A stretch of 64,000 nucleotides of DNA from Halobacteriovorax sp. (GCA_002720865.1 PBIO01000011.1:186001-250000); one strand, 5' to 3'; shown: positions 45,126 to 55,282, counted from the first letter of the stretch. Made by a program: numbers and translations. The notes: generated by a model not told the origin, from the sequence alone.

Positions 45126-47656
45126 TAGGCTTGTGCGCTTCCGGTGGCGGCCGCATCTTCAGCCGCTTGTTTTTCCATTTCTTCTTTACCCATGGGCGTG
45201 TCTTCCCAATCAACTTTATGCTTACACTGAGGGCATTGAAGCTGATGACCTTCTCTTTTGGTTACTCTCTCTCCCATAATGGCAAAACCACAACCTGGGC
45301 AAGCATGTTCAAAAGGCTTGGTCCACATGGCGTTTTCACAGTTCGGATAATTCGAGCATCCGTAGAACATCTTCCCATAACGAGATTTCTTCTCAGCAAA
45401 TTTCCCAACTTTACAGGCAGGGCAAATAATTTGAAGAGTGTAAGGAAGGGTTGTGTCACACTGCGGGTAATCTTCACAGCGAACAAAACGTCCATACTTT
45501 CCGGTCTTAACTTCTAGTTTCTTATTACAAGTTGGACATGGATCGTGGAACCAGTTCTTAGGAAGAATATGAATTGTTCCTTCTAAATCTTTTCTAAAAT
45601 CGAAGGTCGAATTACAGTCCGGGTAGTTTGAGCAGGCCAGAAACTGTCCGTTTCTCCCCCACTTAATATGGTACTCTCCGTCCTTACATTTTTTACAATC
45701 AATCCCCGTTGGAATCAGCTGTTTTTTGAGGTTTTTCATTTCCTCTTTGGCTTTTTCTAGGGTCTTTTCAAAATCTTTCCAAAAGTCTTTTAGAACTTTT
45801 TTATAGGTGATCTCACCTTCTTCAATTTGATCGAGTAAACCTTCCACATTGGCCGTAAAATCTACATCCATGACTTTTGGAAAAGATTCAACCAGCATGC
45901 GGCAAACCACCATCCCAAGCTCTGTAGGAATAAAACGGTTTTCAATCTTTTCTACATAGCCACGGTCTTGGATATTAGAAATAATGGCAGCGTAAGTCGA
46001 AGGACGACCAATACCTTTTTCTTCTAAGTCTTTAACCAATGAGGCTTCGTTGTATCTTGGGGGCGGTGAAGTCCAATGCTCTACGGCCTCAGGATTCTTT
46101 GAGGCCTTGATTGATTCACCTTTTTCAATTTCAGGAAGAAGACCTGACTTAACATCGTTAAGACTTTCTTCGTCATCCCCACCTTTTTTTGACGCTTTTT
46201 CCGCGGCCGCTTCAAGGTATACCGTTCTAAAGCCTGGGAACTTAATAATTGAACCAGTGGCCTTAAAAAAGTGCCCACCAGATTCAAAGGTAACTGAAGT
46301 TTGATCGATTATCGCTTGGCTCATTTGAGAAGAGATAAACTTATTCCAAATTAGCTCATAAAGCTTTTGTTGATCGGGCTCTAGGTCACCTCTTACTTCA
46401 TCAGGAGTAAAAGTTAAGTTAGTAGGACGGATGGCCTCGTGGGCATCTTGAACCTTACTATTTCCTTTTTTCTTATAAACAAGCTCTTCTTTTGGAAGAA
46501 ATTCTTTTCCATATTTACCAAGGATAAATTCTCTTAGAGATTCCATGGCCTCAGGGGCAGTTCTTACAGAGTCAGTTCTCATATAAGTAATCAAACCCTG
46601 CATCCCATGATCGCGAAGATTGATACCCTCATATAGCTTTTGGGCCACCATCATAGTTCTTTTAGCTGTGAAACCAAGCTTATTAGCGGCTTCCTGCTGA
46701 AGCTTTGAAGTGGTAAAAGGAGGAGTTGGGTTTTGCTTTCTCTCACGTTTTTTAACGTCAGTTACATTAAAGTCTTTGCCTTTAACGTCCTTAACAATCT
46801 TATCCGCTTCCTTTTGATCATTAAGTTCCATTTTCTTATTGGCTTCTTCACCGTAGTACTTAATCTCAAAAGCAGTATTATCTTTTTTCATCTCTCCATG
46901 AATTGAAAACCACTGCTCTGGCACAAAGGCCTTAACAGCGTCTTCTCTTTCAGAGATAATTCTAAGGGCAACTGATTGAACTCGACCGGCCGAGATTCCT
47001 CGCTGAACCTTATCCCAAAGAATAGGTGAGATTTTATAACCCACAAGACGGTCAAGAACACGTCTGGTTCTTTGTGAGTCATACATGGACTTATTTAATT
47101 CTGTTGGATTATCAATGGCCTCTTTAACAGCATTTTTTGTAACGGCGTTAAAAACAACTCTATGAACTTTTGCTTTCTTTCCAATTTCTTCAGCTAGATG
47201 GTGAGCGATCGCCTCACCCTCGCGGTCCATATCGGGAGCCAGGTAGATGGCCTGGGCTTTCTTAGCGAGCTCTTGGATTCTTTCGATCTTATCTTTCTTA
47301 CCTGTGATAGGTACAAGATCGATGGCAAAGTTGGCCTTAATATCAACGCCGAGCTTTGACTTTGGTAGATCTTTAATATGTCCGTTTGAAGCAACAACTT
47401 GAAAACCTTTTCCAAGGTATTTCTTAATCGTTTTTGCTTTGGAAGGTGATTCCACAACAACTAAAGAATATTCACCAAGATCTCTCTTTGCGGTCTTTTT
47501 CTTTTTTGCTGCTTTGGTTGTTTTTTTCGCTGCCTTTTTAGCTGTCTTTTTCGCTACTTTCTTTTTGGCAGTCTTCTTCTTTGCAGAAGAAGTCTTAGCC
47601 GTCTTTTTCTTTGCCGTCTTTTTTGAAGATGTCTTTTTCGCGTCTTTATCCGCCAC
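45125..47656 (-). CDS. topA: DNA topoisomerase I
   Basis: An 843-residue type IA enzyme. The first 60 residues are a Lys/Ala-rich tail (repeats of KKTAKK). The TOPRIM domain (about 62-175) shows VVESPSKAKTIKKYLG and APDMDREGEAIA. The active-site Tyr is in GLITYMRTDSVR (about 357), and RPSTYAAIISNI follows. Four C-terminal zinc ribbons (about 655-825; CxxC pairs) complete it. It relaxes negative supercoils. The basic N-terminal extension is like that in other predatory deltaproteobacteria and may add DNA affinity. Confidence 0.97.
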   Translation of the reverse strand: MADKDAKKTSSKKTAKKKTAKTSSAKKKTAKKKVAKKTAKKAAKKTTKAAKKKKTAKRDLGEYSLVVVESPSKAKTIKKYLGKGFQVVASNGHIKDLPKSKLGVDIKANFAIDLVPITGKKDKIERIQELAKKAQAIYLAPDMDREGEAIAHHLAEEIGKKAKVHRVVFNAVTKNAVKEAIDNPTELNKSMYDSQRTRRVLDRLVGYKISPILWDKVQRGISAGRVQSVALRIISEREDAVKAFVPEQWFSIHGEMKKDNTAFEIKYYGEEANKKMELNDQKEADKIVKDVKGKDFNVTDVKKRERKQNPTPPFTTSKLQQEAANKLGFTAKRTMMVAQKLYEGINLRDHGMQGLITYMRTDSVRTAPEAMESLREFILGKYGKEFLPKEELVYKKKGNSKVQDAHEAIRPTNLTFTPDEVRGDLEPDQQKLYELIWNKFISSQMSQAIIDQTSVTFESGGHFFKATGSIIKFPGFRTVYLEAAAEKASKKGGDDEESLNDVKSGLLPEIEKGESIKASKNPEAVEHWTSPPPRYNEASLVKDLEEKGIGRPSTYAAIISNIQDRGYVEKIENRFIPTELGMVVCRMLVESFPKVMDVDFTANVEGLLDQIEEGEITYKKVLKDFWKDFEKTLEKAKEEMKNLKKQLIPTGIDCKKCKDGEYHIKWGRNGQFLACSNYPDCNSTFDFRKDLEGTIHILPKNWFHDPCPTCNKKLEVKTGKYGRFVRCEDYPQCDTTLPYTLQIICPACKVGKFAEKKSRYGKMFYGCSNYPNCENAMWTKPFEHACPGCGFAIMGERVTKREGHQLQCPQCKHKVDWEDTPMGKEEMEKQAAEDAAATGSAQA

Positions 47657-47686
47657 AATCTCCCCCTTACGTAAAATTGATTACTG

Positions 47687-47743
47687 AAAAACGACTCCAC
47701 ATCCTGGTCGGGGATACCATTTGACCAGAGCGTCTAAGAGTCG
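47687..47743 (-). terminator. Two-stem terminator after the LysM gene
   Basis: On the - strand, CGACTC and CTGGTC stems pair with GACCAG and GAGTCG, and TTTTT follows GAGTCG. It lies just after the LysM gene's stop (47750) and before topA, so it probably ends that operon. Confidence 0.6.
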
Positions 47744-47749
47744 CCTTCT

Positions 47750-49891
47750 TTATAGCTTCTCAGTATTCAATAATTCGTCAATTTCTTCAAGGTCAAATTC
47801 AGTCAGACCGTAAGGATTTTCTTTGGCGTTGATATCTTCATCCATATATTTACGACCAACATCCTGCTCAATTTCATCAAGTGATTCAAAAGCATTTGGA
47901 TCAGGTTCTCCGGATTTTCTTTCAACTTCATCTAGATTTTGTTGCTCAAGGAACTTGTCTTCGTCCACCTTAGCCTCATTTAAGCTGGCCTCAGCCTCAA
48001 CTAGCTCATTTTCAAGTCTCTCAAGTTCTTTGAGATCACGCTCATGGTCTTTAAGGATTGAGCGCTCTCTTTCTTGTCTTTCAAGTTCTTCAAGCTCGTC
48101 TTCTGTAAGTTGCACCTTGTCAGCCTGACGCAAGAGGTCTTCGCCAATATCATCAAGATTTAATTCTATATCAAGTTCATCAAGTGCTTCCGCTTCTGTT
48201 TTATTAACTGCGCTAAGTAAACTTTTGTTCTTGAGTCTGCTTTCTCTTGCAGCCTGCTCTTCCGTTTTAGATAGAGCGATCTGCCCAATACCAATTTCAT
48301 TACTTGAGTTAGTAATAAGGGCCGTGGCGAAATTATCCGTAAGTGTAATAACTGTGGCCTCTCCAATCTTATAAGTTGGGTCAGGAGTAATTCTTTTTTC
48401 AGTATTTCTATCTTGGAATGAAAAGAGCTCAAAGACAGTTCCCATCTCTACGCCATCTGCTCGTCCTCTATCAAAATAAACAACATCACCAAAGGAAAGT
48501 CCATTGGCCGTATCTCTAAATGAACCAATGACAGCGGCTTCGATATTTCTTTTATTAAAAGTTTTAACAATCTTAGAAATCTTAGGAGTATAAATAGTGA
48601 TTCTATCCCCTCTTCTCACTAGGCCTGAAATCTCAAATATCTGACATTCCCAAAGATGATTTGTCTTTCTTACGGTTTTAATCTGGGCCGTAACTGTATA
48701 ACGATATCCTGTTCTATCAGAAATCTTATGAGCCACTTTTCCTTCAGGTGTATAAATAGAGAAAAGATCACCTGGCTTCACTTTCACGGTTGGATCAAAT
48801 TTTACATAAAGCTTATCGTACCGTTGTAGAAAGACCTGCTCCTCTGATGAAGCCTCTATAATTCCTAAGTCTTGAACAATATTTGTTGTCACAAATGAGT
48901 TTAGAAAAAAGCCTTCTTTTACATCGAAGACAATTTTTGAGTCCCTATCAAATCCGCTATCGTCATACTGCTCACCTGGTTCTGAAATTATAATATCAGC
49001 GATTGGCGGCTCGTATTTTTCCCACTCAGTCTTTAAGCTTTGTTTAGCAATATCAGCCAAGTCTTCATAAGTTTCTTCAGAGGCATATTGAAAATAAATT
49101 CCTTGATCAATAAGCTTCTTTCTTTCTGAGATCCAATCTGGCTTAGTCTCATCACCAAACTTTTTAAAATCAAAATGCTCTTTTGTTTCTCTCTTTACGA
49201 CATCTTTAGCCAGCCCACCTGGAGTCTCTTCAAAACTACCTAATTGAACCTCTGGCATCTTTTCAGAGTTCCCTGTATCAAAAACCAGGACCATTCCCGG
49301 CTCAATTTCGTGTGGGTTCTTTATATGGGGGTTTAATGACCAAATTTTGGAATAATAAAAACCTGAACCAAAGACCTTTTTACAAATTTTCCAAAGCCAA
49401 TCACCTTCTTGAATGGTGTATTTCTCTATTTTTGAAGCAGTAGCAATTTCATTCCATTCATCTTCAGGAATCTTCCCTTCAAGATATTTAGCCACTTCCA
49501 TAAGCTCTTTTTCTTCATTACCAACATCAAAGATTGTTGTTTTATTTTCAACTTGAGCTGACTTTGAAGCCTCTACATTTTCAGCTTCATTAATAATTTC
49601 TGGCCTAGCTTCTCCTCCACCTGTTTCTGTTATTTCCTCTTGAGGTTTTTCTTCTTTCTTTTCATCAAATAAGACCTCTCCAATATCACTTTTTAAAGAC
49701 TCGAGATCATCGACTTCCTCAGCTTCTGAAATATCTAATTCACTTGAAGTACTATCACTATCTTCTAGAAGGACGTTCACATCTGAAGCGTCCATGAGGT
49801 CTAGGGACTCAATATCTTGAGACTTAACAGGAGACAAGATAAGTCCTGTTAAAATGAGAATGAATATCGAGCTATTCCTAAGCTGTTTCAA
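47750..49891 (-). CDS. LysM-domain envelope protein
   Basis: The 713-residue protein has a signal peptide (NSSIFILILTGLILSPVKS), an acidic region, and a LysM domain near residues 150-200 (YTIQEGDWLWKICKKVFG ... NPHIKNPHEIEPGMVLVF). A beta-rich middle part and a long acidic coiled coil (about 580-690; LEELERQERERS, LKELERLENELV) follow. LysM anchors it to peptidoglycan. The start is 16 bp after a TPR lipoprotein gene in the same operon, so they may form one envelope complex. Confidence 0.8.
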   Translation of the reverse strand: MKQLRNSSIFILILTGLILSPVKSQDIESLDLMDASDVNVLLEDSDSTSSELDISEAEEVDDLESLKSDIGEVLFDEKKEEKPQEEITETGGGEARPEIINEAENVEASKSAQVENKTTIFDVGNEEKELMEVAKYLEGKIPEDEWNEIATASKIEKYTIQEGDWLWKICKKVFGSGFYYSKIWSLNPHIKNPHEIEPGMVLVFDTGNSEKMPEVQLGSFEETPGGLAKDVVKRETKEHFDFKKFGDETKPDWISERKKLIDQGIYFQYASEETYEDLADIAKQSLKTEWEKYEPPIADIIISEPGEQYDDSGFDRDSKIVFDVKEGFFLNSFVTTNIVQDLGIIEASSEEQVFLQRYDKLYVKFDPTVKVKPGDLFSIYTPEGKVAHKISDRTGYRYTVTAQIKTVRKTNHLWECQIFEISGLVRRGDRITIYTPKISKIVKTFNKRNIEAAVIGSFRDTANGLSFGDVVYFDRGRADGVEMGTVFELFSFQDRNTEKRITPDPTYKIGEATVITLTDNFATALITNSSNEIGIGQIALSKTEEQAARESRLKNKSLLSAVNKTEAEALDELDIELNLDDIGEDLLRQADKVQLTEDELEELERQERERSILKDHERDLKELERLENELVEAEASLNEAKVDEDKFLEQQNLDEVERKSGEPDPNAFESLDEIEQDVGRKYMDEDINAKENPYGLTEFDLEEIDELLNTEKL

Positions 49892-49907
49892 TCTTTATTG
49901 GTCCAGT

Positions 49908-50777
49908 CTATTTTTCCGCTTCAAAAAAATCATGAAGGATCGAATAGTATTGTTGTTGTTTCTTTTCTTGTTTTAGTTTTTCTGTACAAACGATTAATCT
50001 TCCAAGGGACTTTAGCACCATTCCTGAGAAGGCATCTTTACTGATGATTTCTTCAAAGACCTGCATGGCCAAGTCATATTCTTTTTGCTTAAAAAGAATT
50101 TCCCCAAGGAGATATTTTGCTCTCACCCTTACTTGTCTACTGGTTGAGTTCTCTACTACCTTAAGTAGATTTAGTGCTTCATTAAACTTATTTTGAGCTA
50201 TTAATCTTTCTGAGTCCCTAAGTTTAATGATTTCAGATTCAATGGATTCTGAAACCATATCACTCTCATGTTGAGTTAACCCCATGGTCATCTGAGGTCC
50301 TTCTTTTCTAACGATGCCATTTTTACCAAAGACATCTACTGTCTCTACTAAATCTGCATTTGGTCCTGAACCTTCAGTACCCCTAACTTCTGGAGCCGTT
50401 TTTAATTGTTCGACGAGCTGAGCAGGATCTTTTAAATCGGCTGGTCTTCCAGGGTCTGCCATGCCGGCTCTTTCACTTTCGAGTTGTTTTGGATCATAGT
50501 TCCCACTTAGAAGTGCCTGATACTTACCCATTAACTGCTCGTATTCTTCTCTTGGAACTTCCGCAGACTTACCTTTAGCTGCGTATGCGGCTGCTTTCTT
50601 TTTCTTAACTTCTGCCTTCTTTTCTTTTTCAATCTTTGGGTCATTTCCAAAAAGACTTCTTCGGCTAGAAACCCATGAGCAAGACTCAAGCAACCCAACG
50701 CACATAGAAAGCACGGTCAGCTGTAGCAATACGAATTTAAGACTTTTTGGAAAAAGGGGCTTCACATCGTCCTCCAT
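49908..50777 (-). CDS. TPR lipoprotein
   Basis: With the start at ATG 50777 (an ATG at 50819 adds 14 residues), the lipobox is LLESCS. A basic linker and Pro/Gln-rich region follow, then a TPR-like helical segment (about residues 190-275; NKFNEALNLLKVVE, YLLGEILFKQKEYDLAMQVFEEI). Upstream in operon with the LysM gene. It probably works at the cell envelope as an assembly scaffold. Confidence 0.7.
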   Translation of the reverse strand: MEDDVKPLFPKSLKFVLLQLTVLSMCVGLLESCSWVSSRRSLFGNDPKIEKEKKAEVKKKKAAAYAAKGKSAEVPREEYEQLMGKYQALLSGNYDPKQLESERAGMADPGRPADLKDPAQLVEQLKTAPEVRGTEGSGPNADLVETVDVFGKNGIVRKEGPQMTMGLTQHESDMVSESIESEIIKLRDSERLIAQNKFNEALNLLKVVENSTSRQVRVRAKYLLGEILFKQKEYDLAMQVFEEIISKDAFSGMVLKSLGRLIVCTEKLKQEKKQQQYYSILHDFFEAEK

Positions 50778-50890
50778 GACGCTACCACTTTCCTTATTAG
50801 GGAGTGGAATATGATTCATTAAATTTTCTCATGACATACAAAATCAAGTCAATGAAATAAGGTACTTTCCCTATTCATCAAGAGACTTCC

Positions 50891-51181
50891 ATGCTATTTG
50901 AACAAGGTAAAAAAAGCGAGTTTTTGATGAAACAAGACCAACTAGTTCACACCATTATTAGGGTTCCCAAAGAAGAATCAGCATTTGTCTATTTTACTTT
51001 AGAGGCCAATGAAGGTTTATCATTTTACTCCACTTTGGAAGAGTCCCTTGGACAGGGCTATCGAGACATCGTTATAAAAACTCATACTAGTCTTGAGGCA
51101 GAACTCGATCACTTGATGGAAGTGCTCGGGAAAGAAATAAATTTTGAAGTTAAGCTTAGAGAAACAATTGAGGACGCATGA
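50891..51181 (+). CDS. Small conserved protein, DUF4911-like
   Basis: A 96-residue protein whose middle (HTIIRVPKEESAFVYFTLEANEGL) fits the pattern of DUF4911 proteins, though I cannot verify it. The ATGA overlap with the radical SAM gene shows translational coupling. Confidence 0.55.
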   Translation: MLFEQGKKSEFLMKQDQLVHTIIRVPKEESAFVYFTLEANEGLSFYSTLEESLGQGYRDIVIKTHTSLEAELDHLMEVLGKEINFEVKLRETIEDA

Positions 51182-51990
51182 CCGACTCGACCAACGAAAA
51201 AAAATTTCCTAACACTAAGACTGTTTATGGTCCTGTAAAGTCCTGGCGGTTCGGAATGAGCCTTGGAATTGACCCTATATTTGAGATCAGCACCTGCTCT
51301 TTTAACTGTATTTACTGTCAGCTTGGTGAAATTCAAGACGTCACAAATCTCGTAAAAGAATATGTTCCTACCAAAAAAGTCTTAGAAGACTTTAAAGAAG
51401 TTATTGAAAAAGAAATCCCAATCGATGTTGTTACTTACTCTGGCTCTGGTGAGCCAAGCTTAGCCAAGAACTTAGGTGATATGATAAATGGCATTCGTGC
51501 AATAAAGCCCGAGCTTCCTCAGTATATTCTCACAAACGCAACACATCTTATTGAACCAGAGGTTAGGAAGAACCTTTTGGCCCTAGATAAAATCATCGTA
51601 AAAATAGATGCTTCTAATGAGGAAAATTTTAAACTTATTAATCGCCCTGCCGAAGGTGTGACTTTAAAACGCGTGTTAGAGGGAATTAAATTATTAAAAA
51701 GTGAATTTAAAGGAGAGATCGAAGTTCAATCTATGTTTATGCCAATAAATGATAAACATCTAGAAGACCTCGCTTCTATCTTAAAAGAAATTTCACCTAG
51801 CGCAGTTCAACTTAATACTCCAAAAAGACCCTATCCACTTTCATGGCATAGAGAAAACCGCGGGAATCATGAACTTGTTTTTGATTATGAGGTTCGTGAA
51901 CTTAAGAAGGTGGATGAAAATCGAGCTGTCGAAATCCAAAAACAGCTCGAGGAAAAAACAGGACTTAAGATTTATTCGGTCTATCGGTAG
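51178..51990 (+). CDS. Radical SAM enzyme, COG0731/TYW1-like
   Basis: A 270-residue protein with the iron-sulfur motif CSFNCIYC (Cys-x3-Cys-x2-Cys, about residues 39-46), then GSGEPSL (about 98) and NATHL. It resembles the stand-alone radical SAM proteins related to wyosine synthesis, but no tRNA target can be assigned. It overlaps the 50891 gene by 4 bp and ends 10 bp into the convergent endonuclease/phosphatase gene. Confidence 0.8.
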   Translation: MTDSTNEKKFPNTKTVYGPVKSWRFGMSLGIDPIFEISTCSFNCIYCQLGEIQDVTNLVKEYVPTKKVLEDFKEVIEKEIPIDVVTYSGSGEPSLAKNLGDMINGIRAIKPELPQYILTNATHLIEPEVRKNLLALDKIIVKIDASNEENFKLINRPAEGVTLKRVLEGIKLLKSEFKGEIEVQSMFMPINDKHLEDLASILKEISPSAVQLNTPKRPYPLSWHRENRGNHELVFDYEVRELKKVDENRAVEIQKQLEEKTGLKIYSVYR

Positions 51991-53075
51991 ATAAAACTCG
52001 CCACCACACCAAAATGATCTGAAAAACCTACTTTGCGGGCCGTCTTCTCACTATGCTCATAAGCAAACGGAATACCGGTTACAATACTTCCCTTCATATG
52101 ACCTTTATCGTAGCGATGCTCAGCTCTACTAAAGCGAGGAGCATGAATTCGGTAAGAGTTCCTAACTAGGTCTAACCCCTTCCCATCATTTAATCTCCTA
52201 TTCACAAAAATTCTATCGAGCATATTCCAGCTCATCTTAGGTGCGTAAAAATAGGTTCCAAGGGGCATGGTCTTTTTGACTGAGCGATCGATTTTCCTAT
52301 CATTCATGAAAAGCTCTCCCACATCGAAAAAAGCCGACTTATGTAAAAGAACATCCTCAAAAGGTCTCGGATAATTTTCAGGTATTGTATTAAAGTCTCC
52401 CAGAGCAATTAGATAATGACCTTTCTTTTCATTAAGCTTTTCCATTCTCTTTTTTAAGGCCTTAGCCGCTACGAGTCTGGTAGAAGTTGGGTTCCCTAGT
52501 GACGGCCAATGATTTACGAAGATGGTTAGCTTATCTTTATTTTTTAATTTGAATTCCACCTCTAAAATATTTCGAGTCGGCTTCTTCTTAAAATATTTAT
52601 CTTTAAGGACTATTTCTTTTTTATGAACAAACTTTAAGTCTTTCTCTTCATTGTATAAAAGTGCTACATCGATTCCACGTTTATCTGGACTATTAGAGAC
52701 TTGATAACCGCTATAACCTAATTCTTTAGCTAGTCTCTTTACAACGATTTCATTTTCTATTTCATTTAACCCGATAAAGGTTGGTTTTGGTTTGACACTT
52801 TCAACATATCTTTTTATTTGCTTGATTTTTAATTTGAGAGCCGCTTCTGTCCAATCAATTTTATGACAAGCTTCTTTGTATCTCCAATAACCAATTTTAT
52901 TACACTCTTCTTTTTTGCCTTTAAAGTTGCTAGGTAAAAAGGTCCAATCGTTCTTACCTTCATCCTTTTCGGTATCAAATAGATTTTCAACATTGTAGCT
53001 AAGCACGGTGAATTTTGTGATGGCCAAAACATTAAAGCTAACAAATAAAGAAAGTAGTAAGATTACTGAACGCAT
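51981..53075 (-). CDS. Secreted endonuclease/exonuclease/phosphatase family protein
   Basis: A signal peptide (residues 1-18) leads the EEP fold: SYNVENLFD (about residue 27), GLNEIEN (about 99, metal Glu), VNHWPS (about 185), GDFNTIPE (about 218) and a final SDHFGV (about 352). It acts outside the cytoplasm on nucleic acid or phosphoester, possibly as a secreted DNase in a predator. Upstream, a small hairpin (53085-53103) overlaps its AGGAG site. Confidence 0.85.
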   Translation of the reverse strand: MRSVILLLSLFVSFNVLAITKFTVLSYNVENLFDTEKDEGKNDWTFLPSNFKGKKEECNKIGYWRYKEACHKIDWTEAALKLKIKQIKRYVESVKPKPTFIGLNEIENEIVVKRLAKELGYSGYQVSNSPDKRGIDVALLYNEEKDLKFVHKKEIVLKDKYFKKKPTRNILEVEFKLKNKDKLTIFVNHWPSLGNPTSTRLVAAKALKKRMEKLNEKKGHYLIALGDFNTIPENYPRPFEDVLLHKSAFFDVGELFMNDRKIDRSVKKTMPLGTYFYAPKMSWNMLDRIFVNRRLNDGKGLDLVRNSYRIHAPRFSRAEHRYDKGHMKGSIVTGIPFAYEHSEKTARKVGFSDHFGVVASFIYR

Positions 53076-53113
53076 TAAATTCTCCTAGGTTGACTAAACC
53101 TAGCAAGATTTTT

Positions 53114-53911
53114 TTAAAGCTTCCAGTTAATTGGAGAGATCGACTTAAGTTTTAGTAGTTCTATCGAGGTGCTAAGTCCTATAAGATCCATTCTTAGAAT
53201 ACCAAAATTAGAAAAATAGATACGGTCAAAATTAATATCTGCCCTTAATTGAATAGGTTTTCCAACGAGAGTTCCGATAAAGATCATTTCCATATAATCT
53301 ACAATAGTGCCTGTTTTTGCTTCTAGAGTTATAGACTCGACCTTACAGGTATAAAAATCTGGGCGAAAGCGCTTATCACATTTATTAAATTGGTCAACGA
53401 AGTGTTCTTTAATGACTCTTTTAAATTTCTTTAACTGATCGCTTAAAAGAATAGGCTTCTCATAAGAGTATTTTCCTTCCTTTAAATCTTCTAAACAGCT
53501 TTTTTCGCGTTCTGAAAAAGGCTCCCCAATATACTTAGCTTCAGATGGCTTTACGGTTATCTTAAGCTTATATGCTTTATCGTTAACTTCTGTAACTTCC
53601 TCAGAAATTTCAGCAGCTGAGTAGCTAAATATGCAAAGGTATTTTGTTCCATCATCTTCTTTTTCAAATTGTAACTTCTTATCACCGAAGTAGGTGGCCT
53701 TATAACTATATTTCTCACCGGTAGTAGGTAGTTTTAGACTTCTAGTCTCTGTACCCATTTCACCAATTTCTTTTTCAAGAATATAAACGGGACTATTTTT
53801 AAGTAACTCAATTTGAGAAAGGGCCCTTGGAGTACGAATAGTACTCATCCTCTGCCCACAGCTGGCCAGAAAGACTAAAGTCGAAGTTAATAAAAGGGCT
53901 TTAAAATTCAT
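53114..53911 (-). CDS. Lipoprotein of unknown function
   Basis: Lipobox LASCGQ (Cys at residue 19), 265 residues. Beta-rich; no domain recognised. It is downstream of bcp in the same direction, with a 58-bp gap. Confidence 0.65.
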   Translation of the reverse strand: MNFKALLLTSTLVFLASCGQRMSTIRTPRALSQIELLKNSPVYILEKEIGEMGTETRSLKLPTTGEKYSYKATYFGDKKLQFEKEDDGTKYLCIFSYSAAEISEEVTEVNDKAYKLKITVKPSEAKYIGEPFSEREKSCLEDLKEGKYSYEKPILLSDQLKKFKRVIKEHFVDQFNKCDKRFRPDFYTCKVESITLEAKTGTIVDYMEMIFIGTLVGKPIQLRADINFDRIYFSNFGILRMDLIGLSTSIELLKLKSISPINWKL

Positions 53912-53969
53912 GCCCTCTTATAGCATTTTTATAGAGGGCATTGTCGATGTTTGTAGTTATTACAAGGAC

Positions 53970-54443
53970 CTAGAGGTTTTCCTTAATAAAATCAAGGACA
54001 TCGTCGTGATGGGTCTTCGTCTTTACCTTGTCCATAATATGCTTAAGCTTGCCATCTTTACCAATGATAAAAGTGCTACGGATGACTCCCATATATTCTT
54101 TTCCCATAAATTTCTTAAGCCCCCAGACTCCATACTTTTCCGTGATCTTATGTTCAGGGTCTGAGAGTAGGTCGAAATTCAACTTATCTCTATCAATAAA
54201 TTTTTGCAGTCTTTCTGGAGCGTCGGGACTAACCCCTAAAACAACAGTATCTTTAGAAGTAAACTTTCTTTTTGTGTCTCTAATTCCACAAGCCTGAACT
54301 GTACATCCGGGGGTCATCGCTTTTGGGTAAAAGTATAAAACAACATTCTTTTTTCCAGCGAAATCTTTTAAAGAAACCTTTTCACCTTTTTGATTGAGCA
54401 TTGAAAATGCGGGGGCTTTATTTCCGACTTTTGGCATTGCCAT
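53970..54443 (-). CDS. bcp: Thioredoxin-dependent thiol peroxidase
   Basis: The 157-residue peroxiredoxin of the Bcp/PrxQ type has YPKAMTPGCTVQACGIRD, with the peroxidatic Cys of PGCT (about residue 47) and a resolving Cys five residues on. It reduces peroxides in the cytoplasm. It is 18 bp downstream of the glyoxalase II-like gene. Confidence 0.93.
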   Translation of the reverse strand: MAMPKVGNKAPAFSMLNQKGEKVSLKDFAGKKNVVLYFYPKAMTPGCTVQACGIRDTKRKFTSKDTVVLGVSPDAPERLQKFIDRDKLNFDLLSDPEHKITEKYGVWGLKKFMGKEYMGVIRSTFIIGKDGKLKHIMDKVKTKTHHDDVLDFIKENL

Positions 54444-54461
54444 ATGATTCTCCTTTTTAAA

Positions 54462-55214
54462 TTACCAACTATTTCTAAGTTCTCTTAACCTTAAAAAAAC
54501 CTGTTTTTCCGTTGAGGTGTCTCCCTCTAAGTTCTTTTTAATCTCTTCTTGATCTAACCTCAAAAAAGTATTGATCTGTCTCTCTAGGTTCATATCGGTC
54601 ACTAAGAAATTATCTTTTTCATAGTCCTTATACAAGTCCTTGGCCTTTTGATTTGTCGGCTCTCTATCAAGAGTGAACTTTAAATTATTCCCTAAGTACT
54701 CATGCCCAGGGTAAACCTTAATTCCCCCATCAAGACCTTGAAACTGTTTTGAGATCGTTTCATAAAGAATTTCTGGATCTCCTCCGTTGTGGCAATTCCC
54801 AACTCCAGCGTTAAACAAGGTATCGCCCGTAAATACCGCCTTTGGAGTTTCGTCTTCTCTATAGAGTAAACAAAGGTGAGCATGAGTATGTCCAGGAGTG
54901 TCCATGACTAAGAAACTTTTTCCTTTACCAAGATCTATAAGCTCATCTTTATTAAGGTAGCGATCAACTCCCTCAATTTTTCCCTTAGCTGCCCTATGGG
55001 CCCAAACCTGACAGCCGGTCTTTTCCCTTAGCTTCTCATTGCCTTTGGTATGGTCCCAGTGCTCATGGGTATTTATCACCGCAACAAGATCTCCATCAAT
55101 TCCCGAGATAACTTGCTCAGCATCAAAAGGATCAATACAGTACCAACCCGCTTCAGCCTTTATTAAGTAGGTAAAATTTCGAAGCTGGCTCTGTGTATAC
55201 AGTTGAACGATCAT
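54462..55214 (-). CDS. Glyoxalase II-like MBL hydrolase
   Basis: The 250-residue protein has NTHEHWDHTKGN (HxHxDH, about residue 49), DTPGHTHAHLC and GDTLFNAGVGNCHNGG, and a C-terminal HAGH-type segment (NLERQINTFLRL). It resembles hydroxyacylglutathione hydrolase, which splits lactoylglutathione to lactate, and fits a cell that uses glutathione (frmA/frmB). Substrate choice is not certain from sequence. Confidence 0.85.
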   Translation of the reverse strand: MIVQLYTQSQLRNFTYLIKAEAGWYCIDPFDAEQVISGIDGDLVAVINTHEHWDHTKGNEKLREKTGCQVWAHRAAKGKIEGVDRYLNKDELIDLGKGKSFLVMDTPGHTHAHLCLLYREDETPKAVFTGDTLFNAGVGNCHNGGDPEILYETISKQFQGLDGGIKVYPGHEYLGNNLKFTLDREPTNQKAKDLYKDYEKDNFLVTDMNLERQINTFLRLDQEEIKKNLEGDTSTEKQVFLRLRELRNSW

Positions 55215-55282
55215 TGTTACACCCTTCCCAAGGATTACAAGTTTAGGTATTCTTTGCGGACGTTAATATTAGGGATATCGAT

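Noticed and set aside
47500-47650. Repetitive GTCTTTTT tract
   Set aside because: It encodes the Lys/Ala-rich N-terminal tail of topoisomerase I.
53085-53103. CTAGGTT/AACCTAG hairpin with a T-run on the + strand
   Set aside because: The neighbouring genes are both on the - strand, so it is unclear as a terminator; noted only with the endonuclease/phosphatase gene.
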